43,098 nt of DNA from Levilactobacillus suantsaii (GCF_004115745.1 NZ_QXIL01000018.1:1-43098), one strand, 5' to 3'. Shown: positions 33,766 to 42,275, counted from the first letter of the stretch. A program made the numbers and translations. The notes: generated by a model from the sequence alone, not told the origin.

Positions 33766-34221
33766 ATGGAAGATTATATTCTCGATTTCACCACGAACCT
33801 GGCCATCCTCCACCGGCAATTTCAGCGCGACATGAACCAGATTCTCGAGGCCGACCAGGTCCCCATCAACATCACGGAATTCTACCTGCTGGTCTTGGTG
33901 TCCGAGTCTAGTCCCATCAATCAACGGATGGCGGCGCGTACGATTGCGGTGGATGAAGGCCTGATGACCCGCATGGTCCGCCATCTGGTCACAATCGATC
34001 TTTTACAAAAGACTGATGACCCTGCGGACCGCCGCAACAAACAACTGGTCTTGACCCCGGCCGGCGACCAGCTCGTCCGCCGCGCCATTCAGGTCCTCCA
34101 CCACTGGTGGCAGAACGTCACCCCGCCGGATACCACCGTCAACTTCCAAGCGATGACGGAACAGTTGCAACGCTTATCCACCCGTATGTTACAATTTGAC
34201 CATCCATTAGAAAACCTATAG
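33766..34221 (+). CDS. MarR-family transcriptional regulator
   Basis: The 151-residue protein has the MarR winged-helix pattern: ITEFYLLVLVSESSPINQRMAARTIAVDEGLMTRMVRHLVTIDLLQKTDDPADRRNKQLVLTPAGDQLVRRA, with the DPADRRNKQLVLT wing. It starts with AAGGAGG upstream. It precedes nnrE by 30 bases on the same strand and may share a transcript. Target genes and ligand are not evident. Confidence 0.88.
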   Translation: MEDYILDFTTNLAILHRQFQRDMNQILEADQVPINITEFYLLVLVSESSPINQRMAARTIAVDEGLMTRMVRHLVTIDLLQKTDDPADRRNKQLVLTPAGDQLVRRAIQVLHHWWQNVTPPDTTVNFQAMTEQLQRLSTRMLQFDHPLENL

Positions 34222-34251
34222 CATTTGCCTTTATTTAAGGAGGGACTATCG

Positions 34252-34898
34252 ATGAGTAAAGCCATTACGATTGCGCAAGCGCAAAGTTACGACGCCCATA
34301 CCATTAACCAGGTCGGCATTCCGTCCATGGTCTTAATGGAACGCGCGGCGCTAGCCACCTTCAACAACCTCTTAAATGATGATTACGACCTCACCCGTGT
34401 CGTGGTAGTCGCCGCCACCGGAAACAACGGTGGCGATGGCATTGCCGTCGCACGACTGTTAAAGATTCGGGGGATCGACGTGGCCATTTATCTCTTGGGG
34501 AACCCCGATAAGGCCACGCCCCAGACCAGCCAACAACTCAAAATTGCGAATTACTACCACATTCCGTTCACCTCGGATCTAAACGACGTGATTCACGCCA
34601 CCACGATTGTCGACGCCATCTTCGGTGTGGGCCTCAGCCGCCCGATTACCGGCAAATTCGCCGAAGCCGTCAACGCCATCAACGCGACGGACGCGTCGAC
34701 CGTGGCCATCGACGTGCCATCCGGCATCAACGCGGACACCGGGGAGACCCTAGGCGTTGCGGTCCTTGCCGACTCCACGACCACCATGGCTTACAAAAAG
34801 ATCGGTATGCTGACCGTCAACGGCAAGAACACACCGGTATCTTGCACGTGGCTGACATTGGCATTTACGCGGAGGATAACGTGGAGAGTTTAAAATAA
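34252..34898 (+). pseudogene. nnrE: NAD(P)H-hydrate epimerase with a late frameshift
   Basis: ATG 34252 follows AAGGAGGGA and opens a YjeF N-terminal-domain enzyme (NnrE, epimerises damaged NAD(P)HX). SMVLMERAALATFNNLL, AATGNNGGDGIAVARLL and VAIDVPSGINADTGETLG are intact. Near 34831 the frame breaks: the sequence reads GTCAACGGCAAGAACACACC, and one extra C (AACCACACC) would restore GKNHTGILHVADIGIYAEDNVESLK, ending at 34898. As given, the protein ends at 34893 with about 22 aberrant residues. Catalytic core residues are upstream, so partial activity cannot be excluded. Confidence 0.82.
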
Positions 34899-34911
34899 CC
34901 GTGACACCACC

Positions 34912-34941
34912 AGGTTCGGGGCCAATACCCCGGACCTTTTT
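34912..34941 (+). terminator. Terminator of the marR-nnrE unit
   Basis: Stem AGGTtCGGGG / CCCCGgACCT followed by TTTTT, shortly after the nnrE end. Confidence 0.85.
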
Positions 34942-35074
34942 GCTACCAATTTTTGCGACCAGTAAGTAAACCACCAGGTGACAAGTCACTACATTCGGCC
35001 GTTCTCGGGCATATCGGTTGTCTTATCTGTCATTCCTTGTTATATTGTAAGCGGTTGCATAAGGGAGGATTTCA

Positions 35075-35635
35075 ATGGATCAGACAACCGGATTTAGTAA
35101 TATTCAGGCCCTCGACCCAACCATCCTGGTCGACTTACGCTACGCCACGACCAATAACTTCACGGGCCAAGTGATTTACGACTTTACAACCGCCATCGCC
35201 CGCACGGGAACCGCCGAAAAATTAGCCCGGGCTAGTGCCAGTTTACGGGACCAAGGCTACCGGCTAAAAGTTTTCGACGCTTACCGGCCGGTGCGCGCCC
35301 AGGAACGGCTCTTTGAAGTCTATCCCGACCCAGCCTTCGTGGCGCAACCCGACCCGAACTTCTCCCACCAAAAAGGGGTCACCTTTGATTTGACCCTCTG
35401 TGATACCAACGGTCAAGAACTGGATATGCAAAGTGCCTTCGACGATTTCTCCGAGCGGGCCCACCGCGACTTCGCCCGGACCACAATTCAAGAGAAGCAC
35501 TACCAATTGCTCCATCAAGCCATGCTGGCCGCCGGATTCGTGGGGTACGTCAACGAATGGTGGGACTATCGCGATGCCGACCAAGACACGTACGGTCCCC
35601 TGGCCGCCGACCCCAATGATTTTGCGTTAACTTAA
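35075..35635 (+). CDS. VanX/DdpX-type D-Ala-D-Ala dipeptidase-like protein (M15D)
   Basis: The 186-residue protein has the M15D pattern: LRYATTNNFTG near 20-30, FDAYRPVRAQ near 67-76, the zinc segment SHQKGVTFDLTL near 97-108 (His and Asp ligands) and NEWWDYRD near 160-167. VanX enzymes have EWWH here, whose His is the third zinc ligand; this protein has Asp. Start has AGGGAGGA upstream. D-Ala-D-Ala dipeptidases hydrolyse the free dipeptide; in lactobacilli with D-Ala-D-lactate walls a homologue may recycle wall fragments. The substitution makes activity uncertain. Monocistronic, with its own terminator. Confidence 0.85.
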   Translation: MDQTTGFSNIQALDPTILVDLRYATTNNFTGQVIYDFTTAIARTGTAEKLARASASLRDQGYRLKVFDAYRPVRAQERLFEVYPDPAFVAQPDPNFSHQKGVTFDLTLCDTNGQELDMQSAFDDFSERAHRDFARTTIQEKHYQLLHQAMLAAGFVGYVNEWWDYRDADQDTYGPLAADPNDFALT

Positions 35636-35651
35636 AGCACTCCCCCCCAAT

Positions 35652-35701
35652 AAAACGGGACGCTAAGCACCGGTAAGTCACCGGCCTTAGCGTCCCGTTT
35701 T
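35652..35701 (+). terminator. Terminator of the VanX-like gene
   Basis: Stem AAAACGGGACGCTAAG / CTTAGCGTCCCGTTTT, 16 bp perfect, with a small internal CCGGT...ACCGG hairpin. Confidence 0.92.
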
Positions 35702-35758
35702 CAGTCGCTTTTATTGCACTGCGCTCCTTTCTTTTTACACTGGTGAGGATAAGAAAGG

Positions 35759-36004
35759 ATGGCGATTTTTTTGACACTGACAACCCAAATCAAAACACTT
35801 CCCGACGGCACCTTAATTCTGCCGTTAACCACTCAGCTCGGCCTTACCGCGGGCCAGGCGGTGACGGTCACCGCTACAACCACCGGCGTGACCGTGACGC
35901 CCGTGACGCCATTGGATCCTTCGCCGGCCTTTAGCGCGGCACTGCCAACCGTTTTGCACGACTACCAAGCGGCCCTGCTCAGTCTCAAGAAAGGGGATCA
36001 GTAA
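35759..36004 (+). CDS. AbrB/MazE-like antitoxin
   Basis: The 81-residue protein opens with a SpoVT/AbrB-like swapped-hairpin domain (FLTLTTQIKTLPDGTLILPLTTQLGLTAGQAVTVTATTTGVTVTPV). Its C-terminal tail (SAALPTVLHDYQAALLSLKKGDQ) is typical of the part of an antitoxin that wraps the toxin. It ends 1 base before the Doc-like toxin gene at 36006. This tight pairing is the standard layout of a type II toxin-antitoxin module. Start ATG 35759 has GAGGATAAGAAAGG upstream. Autorepression of the promoter by the pair is expected from the family, not shown here. Confidence 0.75.
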   Translation: MAIFLTLTTQIKTLPDGTLILPLTTQLGLTAGQAVTVTATTTGVTVTPVTPLDPSPAFSAALPTVLHDYQAALLSLKKGDQ

Positions 36005-36005
36005 C

Positions 36006-36383
36006 ATGACCACCACTTACCTCACGCCCCGCGAGCTGACTGTACTCAATCAAGCTGCTTTGGCGGACACCACCGAAACGACTACCATCCGTAGCCAGGC
36101 CGCCGTGGATTCCATCATCGCTCAGCCCCAGCAAGTCTTCTTCGACACCGCAGCCTACCCGACCATCGAGCAAAAGTTAGGCATCGTCTTTCTCAAAGTC
36201 ATCACCCTGCATCCCTTTGAAGACGGCAACAAGCGGACCGCCGTTTTAGCCCTGGCCATCTTGGCTCAACTCAACCACTACCACTTGACCTACACCAATC
36301 CACAGATTGCGGCCAGTGACGGGCCGACCATCGACTACGACGCCATCTATCAAGGAATTCGGGCGCATCTGGTGAGCGCCTAA
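36006..36383 (+). CDS. doc: Doc-family (Fic-fold) toxin
   Basis: The 125-residue protein has the Doc signature HPFEDGNKRTAVLAL near residues 70-84, as in Doc kinases that phosphorylate EF-Tu. N-terminal LTPRELTVLNQAAL and IIAQPQQVFFDTAAYPTIEQKLGIVFLKVITLHPF are typical Doc segments. It is separated from the antitoxin by one base, so they are co-translated. Whether it phosphorylates EF-Tu like P1 Doc cannot be told from sequence. Confidence 0.85.
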   Translation: MTTTYLTPRELTVLNQAALADTTETTTIRSQAAVDSIIAQPQQVFFDTAAYPTIEQKLGIVFLKVITLHPFEDGNKRTAVLALAILAQLNHYHLTYTNPQIAASDGPTIDYDAIYQGIRAHLVSA

Positions 36384-36498
36384 CTCCCGTGATTAGGCCG
36401 ATTGGACCCATTTCCCCGATTTCACGATGCAAATTCGATTGGCTCCCCACCTTAAAATGGTGTTTACTAGACATAACTCATTTTAAGGAGGAACTGCC

Positions 36499-37434
36499 GT
36501 GTTTGCCATCGTCATGGGGGTCGTCATCGGCCTCCAAACCAGTATCAACTCTCGCTTGCGCCAATCCGTGGGGTCGCCATTTATGGCGTCACTGATTTCC
36601 TTTACCGTCGGGAGTGGCTTTCTAGCCGTGATTACACTTTTGATCGACCATCGTCTCTTTTTTACACCCCACCTCTTCAGCCAGCAACCCGCGTGGTTGT
36701 GGCTCGGCGGGGTATTTGGAGTGGTCTACCTGACCGGTAACATTCTCCTGTTCCCTAAATTGGGGAGTGTCCAGACCGTGATTTTGCCAATGTTTGGCCA
36801 AATCCTAATGGGCCTACTCATCGACAACTTCGGTTGGTTCCACGCCAAAGTTAGCCCTTTCACCACGGTTCGTGGTGGGGGTGCGCTACTGGTTCTTCTA
36901 GGCGTTATCGTCACGGTCGCCCTCAGTGATTGGCTCCTAAAACGGCGAGCAGCCTTAGATGCGGCTCCCACGACCACCGCATCCGCGAGTCTGTGGCTTT
37001 GGCGGCTTTTAGGCATTGGCGCCGGTATGTTAGGGGCCGCGCAATCGGCCATCAACGGCCATTTGGGTCTCGTACTCCGCTCATCGCTCGATGCAGCCTT
37101 CATCTCGTTTTTCGTGGGAGCCCTAACACTTCTAGTGATCAACCTCCTGTTACGCTCATCACGGCAACTTACCCAGCCCACTGACCGGCCGAATCCCTGG
37201 TGGATGTGGGTCGGCGGCGTTATCGGCGCCTTATTCGTCCTGGGCAACGTCTACCTGGTCCCAATTCTAGGTACCGGGCTGACCGTGGTCATCGTGTTAG
37301 TTGGCTTAATGGGCGGCAGTTTACTTATCGATAACTTTGGTTGGCTGGAAAGCCAGCGCAACCCGGTCACGCTGGTTCAAATCGTGGGCCTACTGATTAT
37401 GGTCGGTGGGGTCGCTTTGATTCATTTAGCTTAA
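36499..37434 (+). CDS. Tandem DUF606 (YdcZ) DMT-family transporter
   Basis: The 311-residue integral membrane protein starts at GTG 36499 after AAGGAGG. It contains two copies of the YdcZ/DUF606 unit of the drug/metabolite transporter superfamily, at about residues 1-145 and 165-311. Each shows a GAxxxxQxxINxxLRxxxGSxxxAxxISFxxG start and an ILLFPKLGxxxTVILxxxGQxxxGLLIDNFGW-like end (second copy IGALFVLGNVYLVPILGTGLTVVIV, SLLIDNFGWLESQRNPVT). About 10 membrane helices are expected. The substrate is unknown. It has its own promoter region after the toxin gene. Confidence 0.85.
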   Translation: MFAIVMGVVIGLQTSINSRLRQSVGSPFMASLISFTVGSGFLAVITLLIDHRLFFTPHLFSQQPAWLWLGGVFGVVYLTGNILLFPKLGSVQTVILPMFGQILMGLLIDNFGWFHAKVSPFTTVRGGGALLVLLGVIVTVALSDWLLKRRAALDAAPTTTASASLWLWRLLGIGAGMLGAAQSAINGHLGLVLRSSLDAAFISFFVGALTLLVINLLLRSSRQLTQPTDRPNPWWMWVGGVIGALFVLGNVYLVPILGTGLTVVIVLVGLMGGSLLIDNFGWLESQRNPVTLVQIVGLLIMVGGVALIHLA

Positions 37435-37443
37435 TCTAATTTC

Positions 37444-37478
37444 CCCGTCTGGTGCCTGCCGTGACTAGACGGGTTTTT
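37444..37478 (+). terminator. Terminator of the DMT transporter
   Basis: Stem CCCGTCT / AGACGGG followed by TTTTT. Confidence 0.85.
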
Positions 37479-37486
37479 AGACATGA

Positions 37487-37518
37487 AAAGGGGCCCATCA
37501 TCTCAGTGATGAGTCCCT
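37487..37518 (-). terminator. Terminator of the aldehyde dehydrogenase operon
   Basis: On the minus strand an imperfect stem AGGGACTCATCA / TGATGGGCCCCT is followed by a TTTTC tract, about 50 bases after the gene end at 37567. Confidence 0.75.
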
Positions 37519-37566
37519 GATCAAAGCTGCTGTTGCTTGCAAAGTTATGGTTTAGCCATTAATGAA

Positions 37567-39039
37567 CTAGCCATCGGCCTTTTCTGGATGACCTTGCAAG
37601 TAAATCACGTGAGTATTCAAGTATTCTTCGATACCGTGACGACCATCGTCACCACCGATACCGGATTCCTTCCAGCCAGAGTGAGAACCGTTCATGGCTT
37701 CGAAGTTGAACCGGTTGATGTAGGTTTCCCCGTCTTCCAGTTCGTTAGCTGCCCGAGCAGCGTTGTCCAAGTTCTCAGTGAAGATGGAAGACGTCAACCC
37801 AAAGTCGCTATCGTTAGCCATGTTGATGGCATCATCTAAGGTCTTGAAGGTGACAATTGGCAGAACTGGGCCGAAGATTTCGTCTTGCACGATTTCAGAA
37901 TCCTGCTTAACATCCTTGATAACCGTTGGGGCGTAGTAGAACCCGTTTTCGATTTCAATCTTGTGACCACCAGTAGTGACCGTCCCGCCGGCTTCAACGG
38001 CACGTTGAACCATGCCGTCGACCTTGTCCAAAGCGGCTTGGTTGATCAATGGACCCATGCCGGAGTCTTTGTCGGCGATTGGGTTAGCAACCTTAACGGC
38101 GGCCATCTTGTCCGTCAACTTCTTGGTGAATTCGTCAGCCACGTCTTCTTGGACGTAGATCCGTTCACAGTTGTTGCAAAGTTGACCGTTGTTGTCGATC
38201 CGTGAGTCGATGATGGATTGAACCGCCAAGTCGATGTCGGCATCGCTGCAGACAATAGCTGGGGCCTTCCCACCTAATTCCAGAGAAACCTTGGCCATGT
38301 GCGTGGATGCTGCAGCCATGACCCGCTTCCCGGAATCAACGGACCCGGTCAAACTAATAATGCCAATCTTCTTGTTGTGGGATAATTCGTCCCCGACAAC
38401 CGAACCAGGACCCGTAACAAAGTTAACAACACCCTTTGGAATGCCAACCTTGTCGACAATCTTCGCAAATTCCAGCGCTAGGTTTGGCGTGTCAGAACTT
38501 GGCTTCATGACAATCGTGTTCCCGGTGACCAAAGCTGGCCCCATCTTCCGGGCAATCAGGAAGAATGGGAAGTTCCATGGTAAGATCCCGGCGGCAACCC
38601 CGATTGGTTGCTTGGCAATCATGATGTTTTCGTTCGCGTTGTCGGATTGAAGAATTTCCCCTTCATAGGTCCGCGCTGCCGATGCCATGTAGTCGAAGTA
38701 GTCCGCGGAGAACATAATTTCCGTGGTGGCTAAGGACCGAATCTTCCCCTGTTCTTCTTGGAGCATATCGATTAGGTGATCCGCTTGGTTGCGAACTTCC
38801 GTAGCCACGTCGTGTAAGTATTGGCCCCGAGTTGCGGCTGGAACGAACTTCCAGGTCTTTTCAGCTTCGTAGGCATCGTCGATGGCAGCTTTCGTTTCCT
38901 CGCGGGTCGCACTTGGCACCGTGGAAATCTTTTCCCCGGTCGAAGGGTTGAGAACCGTCAATAATTTCCCTGAATCGGAGTCCTTAAATTCACCATTAAC
39001 GTACATTTGATAGTGCTTTAAATCTGTCGTAGTTGACAT
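37567..39039 (-). CDS. NAD(P)+-dependent aldehyde dehydrogenase
   Basis: The 490-residue protein is a full-length ALDH. It has PWNFPFF near 154-160 with the downstream cofactor segment VTGNTIVMKPSSDTPNLAL, SLTGSVDSGKRV near 229-240, LELGGKAPAIV near 254-264, and NNGQLCNNCERIYV near 288-301 containing the catalytic Cys. It lies 54 bases after the alcohol dehydrogenase gene on the same strand, so the pair can turn an alcohol to an aldehyde to an acid. It resembles lactaldehyde/succinate-semialdehyde type ALDHs, but the substrate is not determinable. Confidence 0.93.
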   Translation of the reverse strand: MSTTTDLKHYQMYVNGEFKDSDSGKLLTVLNPSTGEKISTVPSATREETKAAIDDAYEAEKTWKFVPAATRGQYLHDVATEVRNQADHLIDMLQEEQGKIRSLATTEIMFSADYFDYMASAARTYEGEILQSDNANENIMIAKQPIGVAAGILPWNFPFFLIARKMGPALVTGNTIVMKPSSDTPNLALEFAKIVDKVGIPKGVVNFVTGPGSVVGDELSHNKKIGIISLTGSVDSGKRVMAAASTHMAKVSLELGGKAPAIVCSDADIDLAVQSIIDSRIDNNGQLCNNCERIYVQEDVADEFTKKLTDKMAAVKVANPIADKDSGMGPLINQAALDKVDGMVQRAVEAGGTVTTGGHKIEIENGFYYAPTVIKDVKQDSEIVQDEIFGPVLPIVTFKTLDDAINMANDSDFGLTSSIFTENLDNAARAANELEDGETYINRFNFEAMNGSHSGWKESGIGGDDGRHGIEEYLNTHVIYLQGHPEKADG

Positions 39040-39093
39040 GTTTATGGCTTCCTTTAATTTTGAATTAATGACGACAACTAAATGATTCTGCGA

Positions 39094-40215
39094 TTACTTA
39101 CCCGGAACGTAATCTGGGTCGATAACTAAGACTGGCTTGATGGTCTTCCCACTGCCAGAGTCGGCGTTGGCTTCGTTGATTTGATCGAACTTGTAGAACT
39201 TTTCAGTCTTGTCGAAGTCAAACATGCCGGCTTGATAGAACTTGATTAACCGTGGAATATCAACTTGTGGAATGGCATCCCCCATGTTGACGCCGACGAT
39301 CTTACGGTCGTTGACACAGAGGTCGTTCCAAGTATCCAAATCAATGTGGTTTGGCGTAACGGCGATTGTGGCGGTCGTCCCACCTTGGGCTAAGGCTTGA
39401 ATGGAATCTTCCATGACTTTCTTGACCCCAGTAGTATCAACAGCCCAGTTGACACCGTAGCCATCCGTCAACTTCTTGATGGCTTCAACGGCATCTTCGC
39501 TCTTACTGTTGATGGTGTCCGTCGCGCCTAATTCCTTGGCTAAGGCCAAGCGAGAATCAACCACATCAATGGCGATAACCGTGGTGCAACCCGCAATCTT
39601 GCCGGCCATCATCGCAGCCAGACCAACGGCCCCAGTCCCAAAGACAGCGATAGTGTCGCCCGGCTTTGGTTGTAAGGTGTTGAGCACGGTCCCGGACCCG
39701 GTGACGTAGCCACAGCCCAGTGGCCCTAATTTCCGCAAATCCAAGTCCTTTGGTACCTTAACCGCGTTACGTTCCCGAACCACCGTGGTCGTGGTGAAGG
39801 AGGATTGGTCGAACATATCATCGACCTGGTGCCCATTTTCAGTAAAGTGAGCACTGCCGTCTGGCCGAACCCCAGACAAGTTATTCGCCGCGTAGTTTAA
39901 GCATTGTGTTGGAATCCCCTTCAAGCAGTTCGTACAATTGCCACAACCATAGAAGGAAAGAACGACGTGATCGCCGGGCTTGAAGTCCTTGACTTCGGGG
40001 CCAACCTTTTCAACAATCCCGGATCCTTCATGACCCAAGATGATTGGATAACCGATTTCCGCGTCACCTTTCCGTAACGCTTCGTCGGAGTGGCAAATCC
40101 CAGTCGCTACCATATGGATTTGCAAATCATCCGCCTGCATTGGGGCTAACTCAACATCGTCCCGCATTTCAAAGGAATCGCCTTTTTTATCAACAACTGC
40201 CGCTTTGATACGCAT
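39094..40215 (-). CDS. Zinc-dependent alcohol dehydrogenase, aryl/class III-like
   Basis: The 373-residue medium-chain dehydrogenase has catalytic zinc ligands in CHSDEAL (Cys) and GHEGSGIVEKVG (His), and the structural cluster CGNCTNCLKGIPTQC. The cofactor fold has VFGTGAVGLAAMMA near 192-205. The order and spacing resemble aryl-alcohol or class III (formaldehyde-type) dehydrogenases. It is the first gene of the operon with the aldehyde dehydrogenase at 37567-39039. A role in alcohol or aldehyde detoxification is inferred from the pair. Confidence 0.93.
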   Translation of the reverse strand: MRIKAAVVDKKGDSFEMRDDVELAPMQADDLQIHMVATGICHSDEALRKGDAEIGYPIILGHEGSGIVEKVGPEVKDFKPGDHVVLSFYGCGNCTNCLKGIPTQCLNYAANNLSGVRPDGSAHFTENGHQVDDMFDQSSFTTTTVVRERNAVKVPKDLDLRKLGPLGCGYVTGSGTVLNTLQPKPGDTIAVFGTGAVGLAAMMAGKIAGCTTVIAIDVVDSRLALAKELGATDTINSKSEDAVEAIKKLTDGYGVNWAVDTTGVKKVMEDSIQALAQGGTTATIAVTPNHIDLDTWNDLCVNDRKIVGVNMGDAIPQVDIPRLIKFYQAGMFDFDKTEKFYKFDQINEANADSGSGKTIKPVLVIDPDYVPGK

Positions 40216-40262
40216 ACAATCATCCCTATCTGTAAAATTCTGACATCCAGCAACTTGATCGT

Positions 40263-40284
40263 TGTGATTAATTCACACATTATA
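40263..40284 (-). promoter_or_regulatory. Promoter of the adh-aldh operon with a palindrome at +1
   Basis: Minus-strand -10 TATAAT (complement of 40279-40284) has no good -35, which suggests an activator or weak basal expression. Just downstream lies TGTGATTAATTCACA (40263-40277), a palindrome of TGTGA/TCACA half-sites with a 5-base centre. Rex and CRP/FNR sites have similar half-sites but a 6-base centre, so the binding protein is uncertain. Confidence 0.5.
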
Positions 40285-40722
40285 GTCTTTTTCTCCCACC
40301 AACAGTGGGAACACAAGTGGTAGCGGCACTTGCAAAAAAAGTCAGATTGTGAAGAATTACTCACTCCGCTCTACAAGTTCGTTATACCGCTTTTTCGATT
40401 GAAATTAAAGGGCTTTCAGAAAGATTTTTCAAGTTTTTCGCTCCCCACTTCCACGCTTTTGTTGCCCCTTTGTTGTTCAGTTCACATTTTCCAGAACATT
40501 CCATCAGCGCCCCAGCGTTACGCTCGCAGCGGGTAAATCGGTCAACCCAATTCCGCGACAGTTGGGCATTTATCTTCCCTGTAGTCGTTTAAGGTTTCGA
40601 CCATTAACTAATTGAAAAACTCGTTGAAAAGAGGCTTAGCATTGACCAACGTGTTACGGCCACTTGCCAACCAAACGATGACCTTGCAAACTGAAAAGTT
40701 TGCCCACTGACTTAACGAGATG
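40285..40722. other. Gap without a visible gene
   Basis: Contains the upstream part of the adh promoter region, including a CCCAC/GTGGG inverted repeat at about 40296-40308. Short chance frames exist but lack ribosome sites. No RNA gene was recognised. Confidence 0.35.
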
Positions 40723-40754
40723 AAAAAACGCCCGGTCCCTTACAGGTCCGAGCG
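40723..40754 (-). terminator. Terminator of the LVIS_2131-like gene
   Basis: Stem CGCTCGGACC / GGACCGGGCG (imperfect) followed on the minus strand by TTTTTT. Confidence 0.8.
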
Positions 40755-40790
40755 CTGCTTTGCTTTAGTTACATTTTAAAATCATGCCGT

Positions 40791-41417
40791 TTATTTCTCC
40801 ACCATAAACGAATGGTCCGGAATCCGGATCAACGTGTACCGGTGCGCCAGGCGTCCGGCATGCAAGCCAATCCCGTTCAAGAAGTTTTTCTTGTAGGTGG
40901 TCTCAATCACGCCGACCCAAGCCTTTTGGTGCCGCTGGTCATATTTCGCAACTTTCTTTTTATTCCACTTATACGCAGATGCTGGTAAGTTGATTGGCTT
41001 CTTCCCCGTCGATACGGTCGCAACGGTACTATCGACCTGGTAGCGCTCGCCTTCAGTCAGGTAGGTGTACTGTTGGATTGGCTTGTCACCACCACCGTTA
41101 TTGACCTCGACGTAATACGACGAGCCCTTGCTATCACCGGTAGTCAAGACCAGTGGTTCGTAACGCGTCTCCTGTGTGACCCGACTGCCCAAATGACTCT
41201 CGTTTTGGAAAAAGGTGGTGGCACTCATCCCCCCGAAGAACAGGAGCCAAACGACCAGTTCAACTGTCGAAATGATGAAATTGCGCCACGAGAAGCTCCG
41301 GCCCTCCTTCACAATCAAATGAATCCGCCGTACTCGCATATCATGCGTCATCCAGACGAGGGTGATCAGAACCAGTAACCACAAGCCCATCCCCACTAAG
41401 TTCCAACTTGATTTCAT
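40791..41417 (-). CDS. LVIS_2131-like membrane-anchored protein
   Basis: The start is set at ATG 41417 (208 residues), beginning MKSSWNLVGMGLWLLVLIT. A TTG at 41450 would add 11 residues without a better site. Two membrane segments lie near residues 5-22 and 44-66, separated by a basic loop (RVRRIHLIVKEGRSF). The extracellular C-terminus (YEPLVLTTGDSKGSSYYVEVNNGGG..) is beta-rich. The order resembles the LVIS_2131 family, an uncharacterised group named from an L. brevis gene. Function unknown. Confidence 0.7.
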   Translation of the reverse strand: MKSSWNLVGMGLWLLVLITLVWMTHDMRVRRIHLIVKEGRSFSWRNFIISTVELVVWLLFFGGMSATTFFQNESHLGSRVTQETRYEPLVLTTGDSKGSSYYVEVNNGGGDKPIQQYTYLTEGERYQVDSTVATVSTGKKPINLPASAYKWNKKKVAKYDQRHQKAWVGVIETTYKKNFLNGIGLHAGRLAHRYTLIRIPDHSFMVEK

Positions 41418-41573
41418 TCCAACATTCGTTCCCTTCCGCAATTTCTCCAATATTAAATGCTAAATTTCAATTACCCTTAAGCTTACGAGATTCGCCTACC
41501 GAATACAAGCGCATTCTAAGATTAATTCCGTTATACTAAAGGCAGTTTATTTCCTTAAGGAGGTTCTTGCTCT

Positions 41574-42275
41574 GTGTGTACTAGTCTAACCTATACGAAC
41601 GGTGCCGGCCACCACTTTTTCGCCCGCACCATGGATTTTCCGACCACCACGCCCTGGCGGCCCGTCTTTTTACCCCGAGATTACCAATGGACCACCGCTT
41701 TGGGGGTGACCCGCACCACCCGTTACGCGTTATTGGGTGGCGGACGCCCCGCCGCGGACCGGCCGGCCTACCTAATGGCCGATGGGGTCAACGAAGCGGG
41801 TATCACCTGTGCGGAGCTTTATCTGCCTGGCGCCGTGACCTACGCCGACGACCCCGTTGCCGATAAAATCAACCTGACCCCGCAAGACTTCATCAACTGG
41901 GTCTTAGGTGAACACAACAGCCTTACCGCCGTAAAGCGCGATCTAGCTCAAGTCCGACTGATCAACCGCCGTTGGGGTAACGACCGTTATGTCTATCCCT
42001 TCCACTGGCTGTTAAGCGACCGGCAGGGACACACGCTGGTCATCGAGCCCACTAGTCTGGACCTACACGCCGTTGCCAACCCCAGCGAGGTGTTGACCAA
42101 CACACCGGTACTGGCAACCCATGAACAGAACCTGAACGACTTTTTAGGCGTCTCGGCCGACCACTTTACCACGGCGACCATCGCCGCGGCTAAAACCTAT
42201 CTGACGGAGCATCCCGATTTACCCACCAGCACCGTGCCGACCCGGCGCTTCCCGCACGCTTATTCGGCAGATTAA
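41574..42275 (+). CDS. Choloylglycine hydrolase family protein, C-terminally truncated
   Basis: GTG 41574 follows AAGGAGG. The N-terminal MCTSLTY exposes the Cys2 nucleophile typical of bile salt hydrolase/penicillin V acylase Ntn enzymes. Further family landmarks are FFARTMDF (Arg18, Asp21), MADGVNEAGI, LLSDRQGHTLVIE and EVLTNTP..HEQNL. The family is usually about 315-330 residues, but this ends at 233 right after the PTRRF segment that carries the conserved Arg near 228. The sequence after the stop is AT-rich and shows no continuation, so about 80 C-terminal residues are missing. It may be inactive. Bile salts need not be the substrate. Confidence 0.78.
   Translation: MCTSLTYTNGAGHHFFARTMDFPTTTPWRPVFLPRDYQWTTALGVTRTTRYALLGGGRPAADRPAYLMADGVNEAGITCAELYLPGAVTYADDPVADKINLTPQDFINWVLGEHNSLTAVKRDLAQVRLINRRWGNDRYVYPFHWLLSDRQGHTLVIEPTSLDLHAVANPSEVLTNTPVLATHEQNLNDFLGVSADHFTTATIAAAKTYLTEHPDLPTSTVPTRRFPHAYSAD

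Noticed and set aside
40263..40277. A definite Rex operator
   Set aside because: The half-sites fit, but the 5-base centre differs from the Rex/CRP 6-base spacing, so I list it only as an unassigned palindrome.
40330..40536. Short plus-strand open frame of 68 residues
   Set aside because: No ribosome site, a low-complexity hydrophobic sequence, and location in the adh promoter gap.
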